Positions 36,245-45,357 of a DNA stretch of 64,000 bases are shown one piece after another (the first letter of the stretch is position 1; the number at the start of each line of letters is the position of its first letter). A program made the translations under genes and the position numbers. The notes beneath the pieces are model-generated. The model was given only the letters and a program-made list of their open reading frames with translations, had not been told where the DNA came from and ran no database searches. This stretch comes from Kiloniella majae (GTDB taxonomy: Bacteria > Pseudomonadota > Alphaproteobacteria > Kiloniellales > Kiloniellaceae), in NCBI RefSeq assembly GCF_002118315.1, contig NZ_MTSZ01000003.1, positions 248,001-312,000 on the forward strand, written 5' to 3'.

Positions 36245-36697
36245 TTACGTCTCTAACCATCTTGATGCTGCGGTGTCATCACTGTCTCGTGCATCAACCC
36301 ATTTCCCTCCTTCGGATGTTTCTTCTAGTTTCCAGAAGGGAGCCTTTGTCTTTAAATAATCCATTAGGAACTCACAGCTTTCGAAAGCTGCTTTACGATG
36401 TTTGCTACAGGTGATGACCAAAACGATCTGTTCGCCTGGATCCATGCGCCCATAACGGTGAATAATCAGGCTGGCATCCAGGTCCCAACGACGGTTTGCT
36501 TCGGTCTCTATTTCCGCGAGCATTTTCTCGGTCATGCCGGGATAGTGCTCGAGCGTCATGGCTGAGATTTCTTCATCACTTGCAATATCTCTGACGAGGC
36601 CTAGAAAAGAGGCAACGCCGCCGATGGCATGATTCCCTTGGGTAAGCTTTTTGATCTCTTGTCCGACATCAAAGTCGCTTTCTTGAACACGTATCAT
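36245..36697 (-). CDS. moaE: Molybdopterin synthase catalytic subunit
   Basis: The 150-residue MoaE has the family blocks GGVASFLGLVRDI, MTLEHYPGMTEKMLAEI, IIHRYGRMDPGEQIVLV and SCEFLMDYLKTKAPFWKLE with the catalytic Lys residues. With MoaD it converts cPMP into molybdopterin. It starts 2 bp after moaD and is the last gene of mobB-moeA-moaD-moaE. Confidence 0.95.
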   Translation of the reverse strand: MIRVQESDFDVGQEIKKLTQGNHAIGGVASFLGLVRDIASDEEISAMTLEHYPGMTEKMLAEIETEANRRWDLDASLIIHRYGRMDPGEQIVLVITCSKHRKAAFESCEFLMDYLKTKAPFWKLEETSEGGKWVDARDSDDTAASRWLET

Positions 36698-36699
36698 CT

Positions 36700-36951
36700 C
36701 TAGCCTCCTGTTACTGGTGGGAAGAGGGCTATTTCATCGCCTTGCTCTATTTTCTGATCAAGATCGGCGTATTCCTGATTAATCGCGATACGTAAGAGAT
36801 CTCTTTTTTCCTGGATGATAGAATAGTCTTCACCAAGGGAAGGTAGCCAATCAAGAAGCTCTTTCACTGTTTTAACTGTCTCGGGAGGTGTAATTTCCTC
36901 GAGAGGTTTGCCAATTGTTGTTCTTAACCAGGCAAAGTAGAGAATTTTCAT
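36700..36951 (-). CDS. moaD: Molybdopterin synthase sulfur carrier subunit
   Basis: This 83-residue ubiquitin-like protein ends in the required Gly-Gly (LFPPVTGG), which becomes a thiocarboxylate and donates sulfur to MoaE. The start, FAWLRTTIGK, is typical of alphaproteobacterial MoaD. It overlaps moeA by 4 bp. Confidence 0.93.
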   Translation of the reverse strand: MKILYFAWLRTTIGKPLEEITPPETVKTVKELLDWLPSLGEDYSIIQEKRDLLRIAINQEYADLDQKIEQGDEIALFPPVTGG

Positions 36952-38207
36952 AGCGCAACCTCGTTAAATGGCAAATAGGAAATTAAATCTCCAGGCTGGA
37001 TAGATAAGAGTTCTTCGCTTAGGACTGCAAAGCCATCGGAATGACAAACTGATGAGAGAATGCCCGCGCCTTCTTTTGGATATTTATGTGCTTCCCAGTG
37101 TCCTTCAAGGTTTTCTTTCAAATGGACTCGCACCCACTCCTTGCGATCCTTTTTTTTCTTATGAGAAAAGGCGGCAACAACAGGGAAGGTTTTTGGTGTC
37201 GTATTTTCTGCCCCTGACAGCAGGTTGATCAAGGGGCGTACAAAGTTTGAGAAGGTGACAATGACAGCTACCGGATTTCCGGGGAGCCCGACAAAAGCTG
37301 TTGATCCAATTTGTCCCAGAGCAATAGGCCTGCCCGGTTTGATTGCCAACCTCCAAGCATGGAGTGACCCCAATGATTCGACAACCTGTTTAACATGGTC
37401 TTCTTCTCCAACAGATACGCCGCCCGATGTCAGAACAAGATCATATTGATCAATAGTTCTTTCCAGGGCTTTGTGAATGAGATCGGGAGTATCCGGAAGA
37501 ATACCAAGGTCCGTTACATGGCATCCTAGATTGTTTAATAAACCATTTATTGTATAGCGGTTGGAATCGTAGACCTGCCCGCTTTCTAATGGCGTTCCTG
37601 GGTTTCTAAGTTCATCGCCTGTAGAGAAAAAAGCAACACGAAGAGGTTTGCGAACCTTGATGGTTGAAATGCCGACTGCGGAAATCAGGCCCATGTCTTG
37701 CGGTCGTACTGTACGCCCTGCATGAAGAATGACAGCGCCTTTTTCGACATCTTCACCTGCAAAACGTCTGTTTGATCCTGACTTAATGCCAACGGGAATA
37801 GATACTTCATCTGTTCCTTTAAGCTTACAGTCTTCCTGCATTAATACAGTATCTGCCCCGAATGGCATGGGCGCGCCCGTAAAGATCCGTGCTGCGGTGC
37901 CTTTGCGAAGTTTTTCCCGAACGTGACTTCCGGCGGTTATCCGGTCACTGATTTGCAGGATGGTTTCAGATGTTGTGCCTAAATCATCAAAATACACTGC
38001 ATAGCCATCAACGGCCGAGTTGTCGTGTGGTGGTACATTGCAAGGCGAGATAATGTCTTCGGCCAATACCCTACTCAAAGTTTCAACAACGGAAATCGTT
38101 TCAGTTTCTGTAATACACTGAAGCTTTTCTTCCAGCAGGGCGAGAGCTTCGGCTGTTGTCATTAACTTGCCGCCGTGAGCAAAACAATCATCCGAAAGTT
38201 GAGCCAT
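36948..38207 (-). CDS. moeA: Molybdopterin molybdotransferase MoeA
   Basis: The 419-residue MoeA inserts molybdate into adenylylated molybdopterin. Family blocks include VPPHDNSAVDGYAV, ARIFTGAPMPFGADTVLMQED, VAFFSTGDEL, YDSNRYTINGLL, LTSGGVSVGEEDHVK and FVGLPGNPVAVIVTF. The N-terminal AQLSDDCFAHGGKLM lead is usual in alphaproteobacteria. Its ATG overlaps the mobB TAA stop by one base. Confidence 0.95.
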   Translation of the reverse strand: MAQLSDDCFAHGGKLMTTAEALALLEEKLQCITETETISVVETLSRVLAEDIISPCNVPPHDNSAVDGYAVYFDDLGTTSETILQISDRITAGSHVREKLRKGTAARIFTGAPMPFGADTVLMQEDCKLKGTDEVSIPVGIKSGSNRRFAGEDVEKGAVILHAGRTVRPQDMGLISAVGISTIKVRKPLRVAFFSTGDELRNPGTPLESGQVYDSNRYTINGLLNNLGCHVTDLGILPDTPDLIHKALERTIDQYDLVLTSGGVSVGEEDHVKQVVESLGSLHAWRLAIKPGRPIALGQIGSTAFVGLPGNPVAVIVTFSNFVRPLINLLSGAENTTPKTFPVVAAFSHKKKKDRKEWVRVHLKENLEGHWEAHKYPKEGAGILSSVCHSDGFAVLSEELLSIQPGDLISYLPFNEVAL

Positions 38208-38728
38208 TAGTCCGCAGCCTTTCTGATTTTGTCATGAAGGTCACAAGACAGACAGATAAAATCAGCAATCGCTTCAATATCATTGAGATTAATTATTGGC
38301 AGTGAAGTATCTATTTCTTCGTCATCTGTAGCTATACCGATAATGTTAGGGTCATCTTTGTGAAGCATTCGCTTGCCAAGGGCAGGGCGAAACACTTCCA
38401 GCTTTTTATGGCTTTCTCTTTTGAAGCCCTCTATTAAAAGAATGTCCACGGGCGTCATATGAGGGACTAGTTCTTCAAGTGTTGGTTCTTTTTCATCCCG
38501 TAGTTCGTGCATTAAAGCCCAGCGATTTCCCGATGAAATCATCACTTCGCTGGCCCCTGCCTCGCGATGTTCGTAAGAGTCTTTACCTGGCTTATCGACG
38601 TCAAACTTGTGATGTGCATGTTTTAATGTCGAGACTTTCAAACCACGCTTGACCAAAGCCGGGATCACCTGCTTAAGAAGAGTTGTCTTGCCACTACCAC
38701 TCCAACCTGCAAGGCCAAAAACCTTCAT
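38207..38728 (-). CDS. mobB: Molybdopterin-guanine dinucleotide biosynthesis adaptor MobB
   Basis: The 173-residue GTP-binding protein starts with the P-loop GWSGSGKTTLLKQV and has STLKHAHHKFDVDKPGKDSYEHREAGA and the ILLIEGFKRE motif of MobB. It assists MobA in forming the guanine-dinucleotide form of the cofactor, used by DMSO-reductase-type enzymes. It is first in the unit mobB-moeA-moaD-moaE. Confidence 0.93.
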   Translation of the reverse strand: MKVFGLAGWSGSGKTTLLKQVIPALVKRGLKVSTLKHAHHKFDVDKPGKDSYEHREAGASEVMISSGNRWALMHELRDEKEPTLEELVPHMTPVDILLIEGFKRESHKKLEVFRPALGKRMLHKDDPNIIGIATDDEEIDTSLPIINLNDIEAIADFICLSCDLHDKIRKAAD

Positions 38729-38869
38729 AAATAAATCCTCTGACGTATTGGTAAGTTATTACAAGCTGTATAACGCCCGGATAAGGCTATTGCTATGTTA
38801 TAGATCAAATAAGGTGATGGCGACTATGGAATAGAAAGTAGCGAAATAGAGAACTGGGGAACAGAATAT

Positions 38870-40948
38870 TTATTCGGTGTTGAAGTGGTCATAAATTGAC
38901 TGTGCAACCACGCGACTGATTCCATCAACTGTAGCCAAGTCTTCCACACCGGCGCGCGCAACTGCATCGGCAGATCCAAAACGGAACAAAAGTGCTTTTT
39001 TGCGTTTGGCCCCAATACCGGGAACACCGTCGAGGGCAGATTTTAAACGGGCATTGGTTCGCCCCTTACGATGGGTTTCTATCGCATAGCGGTGGGCTTC
39101 ATCGCGTAAACGTTGGATGAAATATAACACAGGGTCTTTTGGATCGACGAGGAACGAGGGGCGATTGGGAAGAAAAATTCTCTCTCGTCCAGCATTACGA
39201 TCTTGTCCTTTTGCTATGGCGACAATTGGAATATCTGTCAGCCCTAATTCTTCGAGGACTTCAATGCCGACGGTTAGCTGCCCTTGTCCCCCGTCGAGGA
39301 CCAACAGGTCTGGCCATTGGTCTGTCTGCCGATCAGGATCTTCCTTTAGGCTTCTTGAGAGTCTGCGAGTCAAGACTTCGCGCATCATTGCGTAGTCATC
39401 GCCTGCCTGATAGGTCGCGGGAGTTTTGTCGCCTTCATCTTCTTGGGGCTTGTCACCGCGAATTTTAAACTTTCGATAGGCTTTTTTCATAAAGCCTTCG
39501 GGGCCAGCAACAATCATTCCACCGTAAGCTTCGGATCCTTGTGTATGCGAGTTATCGTAAACCTCGACCCGCTCGGGTGTTGCTTCCAGAAACAGCATAT
39601 CGGACAAGCCTTCGAGTAAGCGTCGTTGGCTCGCACTTTCTGCCATGCGTCGTGCAAGGGCTTCTCGGGCGTTGACTGTTGCATTTTCAACAAGCTTCTT
39701 TTTGGGGCCTCGTGATGGCTGGGTGACGTCAACACGGCGTCCGGCTTTTGTGGTAAGGGCCTCTGCAAGGATCGCGGCCTCGGGGAGCTTATGGCTCACC
39801 ATTACCAACTTGGGAACAGGTTTGTTGGCATAGAACTGGGCGATAAAAGATGTGAGAACAGTTTCAGCTTCAATGGTTTTATCGTGTTTGGGGAAGTAGG
39901 AACGGTTTCCATAGTTTCGGCCCGCCCGAAAGAAAAACACTTGAATACAGGATTGTCCCGCCTTCTCAAAAAGTGCGAAAACATCCGCATCATCCAGTTC
40001 AGCTATATTGATTTCTTGCTTCGATTGAATAGCTGTAAGGGCGCGAATGCGATCTCTGTATACAGCTGCTTGCTCGTAATCTTGCTCTTCTGCTGCAGCT
40101 TGCATCTTCTCGGCCATCTTCTTTTGAAATTCGGATGATGAACCGCTCAGGTAACTTTCAGCCTCACGTACATGAGATGCGTAATTGGACAAGGAGACAC
40201 GACCAACACAGGGGGCGGAGCACCGTTTAATTTGATACATCAGGCACGGTCGTGTGCGATTTGTATAAACTCCGTCACTGCAAGAACGAAGCAAAAAAGC
40301 TTTTTCCAGTGCTGTTATGGTCTGGTTTACGGACCTTGCATCAGCAAAGGGGCCATAATATTGGCCATCTCTTTTTTGGGCGCCGCGATGTTTTGTGATC
40401 TGTGGTGCTTCGTGGTCTCCTGTAATCAGGATATAGGGAAATGATTTATCATCTCTCAGTAAGACGTTGTAACGCGGGGCAAGCCGCTTTATCAGGTTGC
40501 TTTCCAGCAAAAGGGCTTCGGCTTCGGTATTGGTCTGCACGATTTCCATCGACCGGGTTTCCGAAACCATACGCTTTATTCGATAGGGAAGTTGATCAAC
40601 ACGAGTGTAAGACACGACTCGTTTTTTGAGGTTCTTTGCTTTCCCGACATAGAGAGGATTTCCCTCACTATCCATCATTCTGTACACACCCGGTGATCCT
40701 GGGAGCGTTTTGACAATCCCTTGGATTACGCCAGTACCAACTTCTATATTGCTGGTGCCTTCTGGTTGTTCGGCGTCTGATTGTGACCCTGCTTCCCAAC
40801 TGATAGTGTCTTCAGACAAACCGGACACAGTATCAAGAGGGGTACTGGAAGCTGTCTGATCCAAATCTTCATGCGCAGCCATCGCTGAGCGTTTACCACC
40901 TTGTGAGGGATCTTTTTTTCTTGCTTTGCGCGAAGGTATTTTTGTCAT
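38870..40948 (-). CDS. uvrC: Excinuclease ABC subunit UvrC
   Basis: The 692-residue UvrC makes both incisions in nucleotide excision repair. Domains in order: a GIY-YIG nuclease (PGVYRMMD, YVGKAKNLKKR, about residues 86-165), a Cys-containing link (CLMYQIKRCSAPCVG), a UvrBC-binding helix pair (AEEQDYEQAAVYRDRI), the RNase-H-like nuclease (VEVYDNSHTQGSEAYGGMIV, LLVLDGGQGQL) and C-terminal helix-hairpin-helices (LDGVPGIGAKRKKALL). About 75 extra polar residues precede the first domain, unlike E. coli UvrC. The usual alphaproteobacterial neighbour pgsA is absent. Confidence 0.95.
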   Translation of the reverse strand: MTKIPSRKARKKDPSQGGKRSAMAAHEDLDQTASSTPLDTVSGLSEDTISWEAGSQSDAEQPEGTSNIEVGTGVIQGIVKTLPGSPGVYRMMDSEGNPLYVGKAKNLKKRVVSYTRVDQLPYRIKRMVSETRSMEIVQTNTEAEALLLESNLIKRLAPRYNVLLRDDKSFPYILITGDHEAPQITKHRGAQKRDGQYYGPFADARSVNQTITALEKAFLLRSCSDGVYTNRTRPCLMYQIKRCSAPCVGRVSLSNYASHVREAESYLSGSSSEFQKKMAEKMQAAAEEQDYEQAAVYRDRIRALTAIQSKQEINIAELDDADVFALFEKAGQSCIQVFFFRAGRNYGNRSYFPKHDKTIEAETVLTSFIAQFYANKPVPKLVMVSHKLPEAAILAEALTTKAGRRVDVTQPSRGPKKKLVENATVNAREALARRMAESASQRRLLEGLSDMLFLEATPERVEVYDNSHTQGSEAYGGMIVAGPEGFMKKAYRKFKIRGDKPQEDEGDKTPATYQAGDDYAMMREVLTRRLSRSLKEDPDRQTDQWPDLLVLDGGQGQLTVGIEVLEELGLTDIPIVAIAKGQDRNAGRERIFLPNRPSFLVDPKDPVLYFIQRLRDEAHRYAIETHRKGRTNARLKSALDGVPGIGAKRKKALLFRFGSADAVARAGVEDLATVDGISRVVAQSIYDHFNTE

Positions 40949-41517
40949 GGCCGATTTAACTGATGAACTGATCTGACTCTCTTGGGTTCAATGTAACAGT
41001 ATATAGATAACCTAAGAAGAGAATGAGTAAGTAATGACATCTTAGATGGCGTTTTATGTGGAACAGGTCAAGAACACTTTATTAACGTTTAAGAGGGACT
41101 CTTTAGAACTTATAGGATTCGTCTCATCTGTTGTTTTTCCTCTGTGAATCCACTGTAAATTATATCCACTGATCCTGTGGATAACTTTGTGGCTATCTTG
41201 TGAGCCTAAGCTTATACCCCTTGAAAACACTAGCGTTACAATAAACTGCTCAAAAAATAGGCATGTTTTGTAAGGTATTGATTTAATTGTTGAATTCAAA
41301 GTCAACGCTCCAAACTATAAAAAAAATTCTTTTTTATGGCTTGACGGTTACAGAAAGATTTCTCCTGTGCACAAGTCAGGGATTCTTGGAATTAAATCTC
41401 TTTGATTTCTATAGGTTTTATTCATGGCCTTCGTTATCGAAGATTGAATCTGTGTAAAAAATTACTGTTTGACGAGTCGTTGCCAAACATTAAAGTTGTG
41501 AATACTTCCAGATATGA
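40949..41517. other. Largest gene-free gap, AT-rich, with DnaA-box-like sites
   Basis: No credible gene lies between the uvrC start and the folB terminator. A perfect DnaA-box TGTGGATAA (41176-41184) overlaps the dyad TATCCAC/GTGGATA (41163-41169, 41177-41183). Weaker look-alikes occur at 41056 (TGTGGAACA) and 41189 (TTGTGGCTA). An AT-rich dyad ATAAAAAA/TTTTTTAT follows at 41317-41337, and the palindrome TTGAATTCAA at 41290-41299. These could be regulatory or origin-like; nothing is proven. Confidence 0.35.
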
Positions 41518-41545
41518 AAAAGGCCAGAATTTCTTCTGGCCTTTT
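41518..41545 (-). terminator. Intrinsic terminator downstream of folB
   Basis: AAAAGGCCAGAA (41518-41529) and TTCTGGCCTTTT (41534-41545) are perfect complements with a 4-nt loop, 20 bp past the folB stop on its strand. Confidence 0.9.
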
Positions 41546-41564
41546 GAACTGGAAAGCTCTCTTA

Positions 41565-41957
41565 TCAGGATCTGTGTCGGGTGATTTCGATGCCAACCCC
41601 GGCAACATCTGGATAGCGATCAAGCTTCTCGATGCGCATGTGAACTGTTTTAATTCGATCATCAAAGAAACAGGTTTCGGATATATCGTTAGCAAGCGTT
41701 TCCAAAAGTTTCACTTTGGTTTGCAAACATACATTTCTGACCTTCTTTACCAGAGTGCCATAGTTGATGGTTTCATCAATTTCATCGTTCAGGACTGGTA
41801 ATGGATTTAAAGTGAGTTCGAGATTAACTTTCAATCTCTGTGGGCGAAGTCTCTCTTCTTCTGTTAACCCAATGTTGCAGCTGAGGGTGAGGTCTCGCAC
41901 AGTTAATTTTTGTTCTGTTAGCTGGCTTCCGGAAATCGCTGATTTTTCGGATGTCAT
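41565..41957 (-). CDS. folB: Dihydroneopterin aldolase
   Basis: The product of about 130 residues matches FolB, which cleaves dihydroneopterin in folate synthesis. Core blocks are LTVRDLTLSCNIGLTEEERLRPQRLKVNLEL, NYGTLVKKVRNVC with the catalytic Tyr, and LLETLANDISETCF. I prefer the ATG at 41957, with AAGGA 9 nt upstream; an ATG at 41975 would add six residues but lacks a ribosome site. It stands alone. Confidence 0.9.
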   Translation of the reverse strand: MTSEKSAISGSQLTEQKLTVRDLTLSCNIGLTEEERLRPQRLKVNLELTLNPLPVLNDEIDETINYGTLVKKVRNVCLQTKVKLLETLANDISETCFFDDRIKTVHMRIEKLDRYPDVAGVGIEITRHRS

Positions 41958-42083
41958 CCCGACATTCCTTTTCATTTAAACTGTCTATTCAAGCCCGGGT
42001 GACGGGCCATTTCTCGGGCGTCAATCTACGCCTTGTACTTCTGTTGGTCAAAAGCAATTCTTGAGTGGCAAAAGCTCCCTTTG

Positions 42084-43055
42084 CTAAGCCAGAAAGAGCT
42101 TGTCTTTGAACTGATAGAGAATGTAGGCAGCATACAGGGCGATAAAGACAACGCCTTTGGAGCGGCAGATTTTACCAGCGTGAAGCATTGTTGGTACGAT
42201 CAACAGGCTGACGCCAGCCATTACCCACATATCAAATTCTATTACCGCCTGGGAAACACTAAAGGGTGAGACTATTGCCAGAACACCCAGGATCAATAAT
42301 AGGTTAAATATATTTGAACCAAGTGCATTGCCAAGCGCAACATCTGTATGCTTGCGAAGACCCGCAACAATGGCTGTTGCCAGCTCTGGAAGAGATGTCC
42401 CCAGAGCAACGAGGGTAACGCCGATAACAGTTTCGGAAATCCCGGCGGCACGGGCGATTGTTTCTGCGCCATCAACAAGAAGATCAGAGCCAATGATAAG
42501 GCCTGCGACACCAACAATCAGAAGAAAAATTGATACGGGCACTGACCCCGGTGCTGCCTCTAGTTCTTCAGCGAGTTCCGGATCGGCTTCTTCTTTGGGA
42601 TTGCATTTTTTCTCGCGGTAATAGCTACGCCAAATATAAAATGTAAGAGCGGCAAGCATAAAGACGCCATGCCAAACAGTGAAGGTGCCTAAAAAGGCGA
42701 AAGCCATAAAAATCGCCGTTGCAATCAACATTGCGATTGTATCGCGCATGACATCACAAGGTTTGGTCGCCAGTGGCGATATCAGCGCTCCAACCCCCAG
42801 AATTAAAAGGATATTCGCAATATTTGATCCGATAACATTACCAACCCCGATGTCAGTTGCACCATCAAGTCCGGCGACGAGTGTAACCATAAGCTCGGGC
42901 ATTGAGGTTGCACAGGCCACAATAGTCAGGCCAATCAACATTGGAGATATGCCAAGCTTCCGAGCAATTCCCAGTGCGCCACGGAGGAGGACTTCACCGC
43001 CTACTGCTAATAGGACGAGGCCACCGCCTGCTGCCAGAAATGCTGTTGCTGTCAT
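42084..43055 (-). CDS. Calcium/sodium antiporter (CaCA family, YrbG-like)
   Basis: The 323-residue protein has about ten membrane helices in two inverted repeats. Each carries the CaCA alpha motif: GLTIVACATSMPELMVTL in the first and GVTLVALGTSLPELATAI in the second, with the cation-binding Glu and the paired Asn segments GNVIGSNIANILL and GNALGSNIFNLLL. A short acidic cytoplasmic loop joins the halves. Such proteins exchange Ca2+ or K+ for Na+/H+; exact ions are unknown. Confidence 0.93.
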   Translation of the reverse strand: MTATAFLAAGGGLVLLAVGGEVLLRGALGIARKLGISPMLIGLTIVACATSMPELMVTLVAGLDGATDIGVGNVIGSNIANILLILGVGALISPLATKPCDVMRDTIAMLIATAIFMAFAFLGTFTVWHGVFMLAALTFYIWRSYYREKKCNPKEEADPELAEELEAAPGSVPVSIFLLIVGVAGLIIGSDLLVDGAETIARAAGISETVIGVTLVALGTSLPELATAIVAGLRKHTDVALGNALGSNIFNLLLILGVLAIVSPFSVSQAVIEFDMWVMAGVSLLIVPTMLHAGKICRSKGVVFIALYAAYILYQFKDKLFLA

Positions 43056-43184
43056 ATGTATTTCACTCTTTAATGTACACGCCGGATCTCTCTCGGCCTA
43101 TAGAGCGAGAGAATACAGGCCATTAAATGCCCCTCATTGAGGTGTATTTCAATAGCCTATCTAAAGGATTGTCAAATTTCGGCC

Positions 43185-43607
43185 TTATTTATCGGATTTT
43201 GGGTCAGCTTTCAGGTCTAGAGAGGCTGAATTGACACAGTATCTCAACCCGGTGGGTTCTGGCCCGTCAGGGAAAACGTGACCAAGGTGGGCGTCGCATT
43301 TTGCACAAAGAATTTCTACCCGATGCATTCTGTGCGAATGATCTTCTCTGGCACTGACATAGCCGTCACCAACGGGCGCATAAAATGAGGGCCAGCCACT
43401 TCCAGAATCATATTTAGCACTTGAATGAAATAAGGGTTCTGAACAACAGATGCAGTGGTAGGTTCCTGATGTTTTACAGTCATGATATTTATTGGCAAAA
43501 GCCTGTTCCGTTCCGCCTTTTCGTGCGACCCGGTATGTTTCTTCGTCCAGTTTGTTTAGCCAGATATCATTATCGTCCGACTGTTGGGGATCAGCTTTTT
43601 TCATCAT
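43185..43607 (-). CDS. msrB: Peptide-methionine (R)-S-oxide reductase
   Basis: The product of about 140 residues is a Zn-type MsrB: the metal cysteines lie in CICCSEPLF and [12 protein letters not shown], and the catalytic Cys in [10 protein letters not shown] near the C-terminus; [11 protein letters not shown] and [10 protein letters not shown] are also family blocks. It reduces R-methionine sulfoxide in proteins with thioredoxin, whose reductase TrxB is encoded at 59.3 kb. I place the start at 43607, where GAGGAGG lies 9 nt upstream. Confidence 0.94.
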   Translation of the reverse strand: MMKKADPQQSDDNDIWLNKLDEETYRVARKGGTEQAFANKYHDCKTSGTYHCICCSEPLFHSSAKYDSGSGWPSFYAPVGDGYVSAREDHSHRMHRVEILCAKCDAHLGHVFPDGPEPTGLRYCVNSASLDLKADPKSDK

Positions 43608-43722
43608 GGAAAACATCCTCCTCTTTGTGTCCCTTCTATGTGAGATGAGGAAAGCAAAAATCAACTACTTGTTTGGTATAAACAAAGATAAATTCTCACG
43701 CTGATTTAAATGAAGAGGACTA

Positions 43723-45255
43723 TTAAGCTTCTTTTAGACGGTTGTTGGGAATTAAGACCTTCACGGTTGTTCCTTGATTTATTTTACTGGCGATGGTGAG
43801 TGTTCCGTCATGAGCATCTATCAAACGTGATGCAATATACAAACCGAGGCCAACGCCTTTACCTGCTGCCCAGGAAGATGAAGCAGCTTGTGTAAAGGCT
43901 TTGCAGATATCAGGAAGGCGTGTTTCTTCGATGCCAATGCCGGTATCTTTGATCTCGAAAAGAAGATTATTGTCTGTGTCATAATCTATCTGTAACGAGA
44001 CAGAGCCGCCTTCGGGAGTATATTTAAAGGCATTGCCAAGTAGATTGATCAATATTTGCCGAAAACGTCTGGAATCCCCTTTGATCAGTATGTCTCTGAC
44101 ATTGTTTTCTACAATGAGATTTTGATCTTTCTTCATTGCTTCTAGTTCAAAAGTGGCATGGCAATAATCAACAATATCATCGTGTTGAAAGAACTCTTCA
44201 AACAACTTTAATTCACCGCTATCAATAGTCGAGGCATCAAGGAGTTCGTTTATCAATTCCAGTAGGTGCTGGGCGCTGGAATGTATGTCATTCAGGGCGG
44301 CTGTTTGTTTGGCGTTTACGGGGCCATAAATCTGATGTTCGAGCATGTCCGAGAAGCCTATAATTGCATTCAATGGCGTTCGGAGTTCATGGCTCATTGT
44401 TGCCAGGAAATTACCTTTGGATCTATTGGCGTTTTCGGCTTCCTGTCTGGCAAGGGTCAGTTTATGGGTACGTTCAGCAACGCGTTGTTCCAGATTTAGA
44501 TTAAGTCGTCTCAGTTCTTCCTGGGCTTGAACTCGTTCCGTTATGTCTTCTTCTGTTGCAACAATAACCTGCCTTGCTGAAACCGGATCAATGCCAATTT
44601 CAGCGGTTAGAGTATGCCATCGTTCTCCGAAAGCTGTGTGTACTTTGATGTCTCTTCTAAAGCGTTTGGGCGTATCATGACGATCCAGTATACGTTTACG
44701 TATTTCTGGGTCATTATAGCGTTCTTCAATGGTGGTCGATTTTTCCTGAATATTATAAGCATTCGCTGCCGCAGGATTTTGTGCCAGTAAGCTGCCATCA
44801 CCATCAAACGTCGTAATCATCAGAGGCGTATGCCTAACGGCTTCTAAAATCCTCTTTGTTCTATGATCCAGTTCATCTTTTATTTGTGGTGTTGCTTCAA
44901 TAAGAAGAGCTTTTTTACGGCTCTCAATCAAGATTGGTGTGAAGGTCAATATAGCCATTTGTGGTTGGCCATTTGGATAGAGAGTCCAGTTTTCTTCAAC
45001 CCGATCACCTTGGGCAGACGTTTCAAACATTTCATGTAAGCGTCTTCTTACTGAACTGGAATCAGTTGAAAAATCTCTTTGCACCAGATCATCAAGAGTA
45101 TCTGCGTCCCAGAATTTGAGAGCGGACTCATTGCCCCACCAGATATTATGATCTTCTATATCGAAGATCCAGATGGCCGTACTTAGCCTGTTAAAGGCTG
45201 ATAAATCCTGCCAAAATTGAAACTCTGGCAGGTTTTCAGTCAGTGACGAAGTCAT
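43723..45255 (-). CDS. PAS-domain sensor histidine kinase (orphan)
   Basis: The 510-residue soluble kinase has two PAS modules (about residues 22-125 and 133-240), a coiled-coil linker (LRRLNLNLEQRVAERTHKLTL), a HisKA domain with H289 in MSHELRTPLNAIIGFSDML, and a complete ATPase domain (NLLGNAFKYTPEGG, IKDTGIGIEE, GKGVGLGLYIASRL). No membrane helix is seen and no response regulator lies nearby, so its partner is elsewhere. The first PAS lacks an obvious haem or flavin motif. Confidence 0.9.
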   Translation of the reverse strand: MTSSLTENLPEFQFWQDLSAFNRLSTAIWIFDIEDHNIWWGNESALKFWDADTLDDLVQRDFSTDSSSVRRRLHEMFETSAQGDRVEENWTLYPNGQPQMAILTFTPILIESRKKALLIEATPQIKDELDHRTKRILEAVRHTPLMITTFDGDGSLLAQNPAAANAYNIQEKSTTIEERYNDPEIRKRILDRHDTPKRFRRDIKVHTAFGERWHTLTAEIGIDPVSARQVIVATEEDITERVQAQEELRRLNLNLEQRVAERTHKLTLARQEAENANRSKGNFLATMSHELRTPLNAIIGFSDMLEHQIYGPVNAKQTAALNDIHSSAQHLLELINELLDASTIDSGELKLFEEFFQHDDIVDYCHATFELEAMKKDQNLIVENNVRDILIKGDSRRFRQILINLLGNAFKYTPEGGSVSLQIDYDTDNNLLFEIKDTGIGIEETRLPDICKAFTQAASSSWAAGKGVGLGLYIASRLIDAHDGTLTIASKINQGTTVKVLIPNNRLKEA

Positions 45256-45357
45256 ATATTCTACCCAGAAGTTAAGCGCAGGATATCATTGCGCGAAGAA
45301 GTTTGGAAGTTTAACTCGCATATCGGACTGCGAATGCTTTAAGTCCAAGCTATAATC

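Noticed and set aside
41054-41584. Several 60-95-residue frames in the folB-uvrC gap
   Set aside because: They overlap each other and the folB terminator, lack ribosome sites and show no conserved composition.
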